From Planctomycetaceae bacterium (GTDB lineage Bacteria > Planctomycetota > Planctomycetia > Pirellulales > Thermoguttaceae): 8,297 nt of DNA. Below are positions 6,074 to 8,297 of the stretch, piece by piece. Location of the stretch: positions 1 through 8,297 of the forward strand of contig JAIRPZ010000160.1 of NCBI GenBank assembly GCA_031256755.1, given 5' to 3'. Each line of letters opens with the position of its first letter. The first letter of the stretch is position 1. The translations under genes and the position numbers were made by a program. Under the pieces are notes generated by a model that saw only the letters and a list, made by a program, of their open reading frames with translations, was not told where the DNA came from and searched no databases.

Positions 6074-6399
6074 GAGAATCCAGAGTATAAAGAAGCCGCC
6101 AATAAAAATCTGAAATGCGTTTGCTTATTGTTCTGCCAAAGAACGGTATCGAGAACAGCAAAGACAAGCACCCAAAGCGGCGGTATACTCAATACAATGC
6201 CGAACAGCATTCCGCGTGCAAATCTGGACGGCAGCCACTGCCATATACTGAAGATAAGAACACAGAACGGGATAAAAAGTGTGCAAAGAAAAACAAAGAG
6301 AAATGCCGCACCAGCGTGACCCCGCCGCTGAATAAATTGTCCCAGCCCCGGCAGAAGCAGAGAAAGAAACGCAGGAAGGATGTGTACTTTATTATTCAT
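6070..6399 (-). CDS. Small TM2-like multi-pass membrane protein
   Basis: This 109-aa protein carries three or so hydrophobic segments: about 7-20, about 31-52 and about 62-84. The stretch LLPGLGQFIQRRGHAGAAFL (15-34) is the 'PGLGQ' plus basic linker seen in TM2-like and related small membrane proteins of unknown function, which sit in the inner membrane as helical hairpins. The last recognisable piece is VLDTVLW (82-88). The remaining 21 residues (QNNKQTH through SLYSGFS) are not typical, and this is exactly where the downstream DUF1559 frame begins to look coding. A reading-frame change in the T5 run at 6108-6104 (minus strand) would join both genes into a protein of about 357 aa. The start is ATG 6399, preceded by a possible short leader ORF and a TATAAT promoter, without a clear Shine-Dalgarno. 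Confidence 0.65.
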   Translation of the reverse strand: MNNKVHILPAFLSLLLPGLGQFIQRRGHAGAAFLFVFLCTLFIPFCVLIFSIWQWLPSRFARGMLFGIVLSIPPLWVLVFAVLDTVLWQNNKQTHFRFLLAASLYSGFS

Positions 6400-6443
6400 G
6401 TTCGTCTTTGTATTTGCAGGATCAAGTCCCGTATGTCATCCAT
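6396..6443 (-). CDS. Possible 15-codon leader ORF coupled to the TM2-like gene
   Basis: ATG 6443 opens MDDIRDLILQIQRRT and stops at TGA 6398-6396, which overlaps the ATG of the next gene in an ATGA arrangement (6396-6399). The peptide looks amphipathic and protein-like, and ATGA overlaps usually mean translational coupling. There is no Shine-Dalgarno in front of it and an ORF of this size can arise by chance. Confidence 0.2.
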   Translation of the reverse strand: MDDIRDLILQIQRRT

Positions 6444-6474
6444 TTGCAGCAGTCATACTTTCTGCGTAACAAAT

Positions 6475-6503
6475 ATTATAACATTTATTTTTCTTTTCCT
6501 GAA
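6475..6503 (-). promoter_or_regulatory. Possible promoter before the TM2-like/DUF1559 gene pair
   Basis: A perfect TATAAT (6480-6475 on the minus strand) stands 17 bp after TTCAGG (6503-6498), a poor -35 match overlapping the 3' end of the upstream gene. Transcription would begin near 6468 and leave a leader of about 68 nt before the ATG at 6399. Confidence 0.35.
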
Positions 6504-8059
6504 GGCGGGTTAATGGATCGTTTCTTTTCTTCCTTAATTTTTATGGCTCCGCTGCGGCAGAAAACGATCTTTTTTTCCGCATACATATCGGCAAACGGTG
6601 CCTCAAGCAATACTTCTGTTGCAGGTTGAGCGGACGGTTTCATTTCCTGTATTAACTGTACTGTTCCCTTCATCATCAAGTCCTGTTGAATGTCTGTCCG
6701 TTGCCAAGCATTTTTCCCCGTTTCGAATGCTGCCGGAACCAATATGATTGTCATCATTGTTCCGACCCATTGGCCTCTGCCTTTCGCTGTCGGAAAACGT
6801 TTGATAATCGTCCATAGCGACGACGGACTGCGAAGGTTTTTCTCGATATAAGTATCCATATCCGCATCGGCTTTCTCTGCTTCATCAAAACAGCGGTTCA
6901 TCACTTTCATGGCTTCGTTGTAATCATAAACATGGCAATCACCGATAGCGGGAAGACGTTCGAATACGTTATTATAAATAATACCGCGGGACATGTCTTG
7001 CAGCAATCCGAGACAAAACATCCGTTCCCGTTTCATTGATTCATCAAACGAACACAACGGCGGCAATTTTTCCCGCTCATTAAGCAGCCGCTGTAATTGT
7101 TCTTTCGCTGCGGGATGTTTCGGATGAGCGTTGATGCCGACACGGTGAGCCGTCAATTCGAAAGAAAGACCGACCATTCCGTCGAAAAGCGGTCCCTGTT
7201 TGACGATGTGCCGCGCAAAATAATGTAGTGTCAGAATATCGTCTATCGCCTTATCAATTTCGCCGTTTCCGATTCGGAAGAACGCTCTGCATTGTACGGC
7301 ACGTGCAAAGGCACGCATCGTCTCTATTTCAACGGGAGTCATGACTTCCAGCAGCGGCGCATCATCTCTGTACCGAACCATCGGCATACAAAACGTTTTC
7401 TTGCGGACAGCCGCTGCGAGAATATCGAGACCGGCGGTGTTGTCGTTAATATATGTTTCAAGTTGCGGAAAATCCTGAATTGTCCAATAGCCGTGTTCCT
7501 CTGTAAATGTTTCATAGTTTTTTATGAGGTCTTTTGTTCCGTCTGGATCAAGGTGCTGTAAAAACGATTTCGGAGATTCGATTTTTACGGTCGGCTTGAA
7601 GTCCGGGTCATATTCCAAGCCGAGTTTTTCATAAATCTGCGAAACGCGTTCCGGGAGATTTTCAAGCGGATTGAGGAGATTGACCAACGTTGGTTTGTCC
7701 GCCCAATCCTCACGGTCAATCACGCCGAGTGTTTGAACGATAAGGCGGTATCCGTTGTCATCGGTTTTCATTTCTTTCGGATACACCTCGTTTTCAACGG
7801 CTTTGAAGTAGTCAACGAATTTGCCGCTGCTTAACAGCGGTTCGGTAATGAATGTTGTTTCTTTACTGATCGTCAACGGTTTGCCGTTAAAACAAAAAAA
7901 TTGTATAACGATGTAGAGCAACACGGAAAAAATAAGGAATCCGATACAGCCGAATTTAAGGCAGCCGAAACAACCGCGGGGTTTCTTCGGCGGCAGTATG
8001 CGCGGTAATACCGCGGCATTTTCAGTTTGTTCATTCTTTATTTCACTCATTATGTTCAT
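6485..8059 (-). CDS. Membrane-anchored planctomycete-type protein of unknown function
   Basis: This protein is 524 aa from ATG 8059, or 521 aa from ATG 8050 (MSEIKNEQ), which is equally possible. A polar, proline-containing N-terminus ends in a cysteine cluster (GCFGCLKFGC, 29-38) that runs into one transmembrane helix (about 37-57). About 465 soluble, mostly helical residues follow, presumably outside the cytoplasmic membrane. The middle (FARAVQCRAFFRIGNGEIDKAIDDILTLHYFARHI, then KQGPLFDGMVGLSFELTAHRVG) resembles a helical-repeat segment I recall from uncharacterised planctomycete proteins. The C-terminus has a Lys/Glu-rich tail. I see no catalytic motif and assign no function. The start overlaps the stop of the HEPN gene by 8 or 17 nt, so the two are probably translated from one message. 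The next gene follows after 85 bp with its own possible promoter. Confidence 0.8.
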   Translation of the reverse strand: MNIMSEIKNEQTENAAVLPRILPPKKPRGCFGCLKFGCIGFLIFSVLLYIVIQFFCFNGKPLTISKETTFITEPLLSSGKFVDYFKAVENEVYPKEMKTDDNGYRLIVQTLGVIDREDWADKPTLVNLLNPLENLPERVSQIYEKLGLEYDPDFKPTVKIESPKSFLQHLDPDGTKDLIKNYETFTEEHGYWTIQDFPQLETYINDNTAGLDILAAAVRKKTFCMPMVRYRDDAPLLEVMTPVEIETMRAFARAVQCRAFFRIGNGEIDKAIDDILTLHYFARHIVKQGPLFDGMVGLSFELTAHRVGINAHPKHPAAKEQLQRLLNEREKLPPLCSFDESMKRERMFCLGLLQDMSRGIIYNNVFERLPAIGDCHVYDYNEAMKVMNRCFDEAEKADADMDTYIEKNLRSPSSLWTIIKRFPTAKGRGQWVGTMMTIILVPAAFETGKNAWQRTDIQQDLMMKGTVQLIQEMKPSAQPATEVLLEAPFADMYAEKKIVFCRSGAIKIKEEKKRSINPPSGKEK

Positions 8060-8297
8060 CTTTTATTTTGTGTTTGCAGAACCGGTAAATGATTTTGGCA
8101 TTACGGTATGCTTGTTTCGCTTCCGCTGCCTCAACTTCTTCAACATCAACATACCGGAATGCAACAGCATATTCCGATATATAAGCACATTGTTTTTGAT
8201 ATTGAAAAAATACTTCATCAAATTTTGCGCAGTATTGAACCAGCACAACTAAATCATGGATTTTCGGCGGGTCTGTTCCGTGCTGCACTAAATATCC
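8043..8297 (-). CDS. HEPN-domain protein, C-terminal part (5' end outside the window)
   Basis: 84 codons are visible, open to the window edge. The sequence has the hallmarks of the HEPN domain (PF05168): PPKIHDL followed by VVLVQYC, then a helix, SEYAVAFRYVDVEEVE and a final helix AEAKQAYRNAKIIYRFCKHKI. HEPN proteins of this small type, usually 120-135 aa, are commonly encoded next to a minimal nucleotidyltransferase (MNT) and act as toxin-like or nucleic-acid-binding partners. The RNase-type R-X4-6-H motif is not present in the visible part, only R-X3-H (RFCKH). A GTG at 8288 is in frame, but the frame and the domain homology continue upstream, so the true start lies beyond the window. About 40-50 residues, and any MNT partner gene, would be there. 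It ends in an overlap with the start of the large membrane protein gene. Confidence 0.75.
   Translation of the reverse strand, partial: GYLVQHGTDPPKIHDLVVLVQYCAKFDEVFFQYQKQCAYISEYAVAFRYVDVEEVEAAEAKQAYRNAKIIYRFCKHKIKDEHNE

Noticed and set aside
6104..6110. A canonical -1 slippery heptamer at the TM2-like/DUF1559 junction
   Set aside because: The site reads A TTT TTA, so the first base breaks the X XXY YYZ pattern; slippage remains possible but is not supported by a standard site.
8063..8248. Second minus-strand frame inside the HEPN gene
   Set aside because: The other frame shows clear HEPN residues (PPKIHDL, YAVAFRY); this one is its shadow.
1..8297. CRISPR arrays, tRNA, rRNA, insertion sequences, integrase sites
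   Set aside because: No spaced repeats, cloverleaf, transposase or terminal inverted repeats could be found by reading.

Overview
The window looks like chromosomal DNA from a member of the Planctomycetota of moderate GC content. The main evidence is a DUF1559 protein with a planctomycete-type 'HSWRVLLLPYL' core and an H-X9-D(G) tail motif. A second indicator is a large membrane-anchored protein whose middle resembles uncharacterised planctomycete proteins. Most starts lack a clear Shine-Dalgarno sequence. The assignment is an inference from protein style; no rRNA or other marker is present.

Layout, left to right. Positions 3-684 (+) hold the 3' part of an unrecognised gene whose reading frame appears broken once. 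It converges on a TGS-domain GTPase of the DRG/Obg type (712-1719, -). That gene is divergent, across about 160 bp, from an exported HtrA/DegQ-type serine protease with two PDZ domains (1879-3303, +). The protease converges on an AEC-family permease (3311-4324, -), with only 7 bp between them. Both stop codons sit in the arms of one inverted repeat. Directly upstream of the permease, and probably co-transcribed with it, is an LpoB-like lipoprotein (4350-5036, -) with a recognisable sigma70-like promoter (5077-5105). The 290-bp gap that follows holds this promoter, a 10-bp tandem repeat and a small disrupted ORF (5211-5338, +) whose start looks like an antitoxin-type protein.

The right third is all on the minus strand. 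In transcription order it has the C-terminal part of a HEPN-domain protein (cut by the window edge), an overlapping 521-524-aa single-pass membrane protein of unknown function, a small TM2-like membrane protein, and a DUF1559 protein starting in a 4-nt overlap with it. The DUF1559 frame stays open 17 codons upstream of its only usual start codon, and that hidden stretch encodes the missing part of a membrane helix. This makes the junction the most interesting coding puzzle in the window.

The protease, LpoB-like lipoprotein, permease, TM2-like protein and DUF1559 protein are all envelope or export proteins, so the window is best read as a set of envelope housekeeping genes with remnants of small accessory genes. 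I see no rRNA, tRNA, CRISPR array, transposase or phage gene, and no clear multi-gene novel system.
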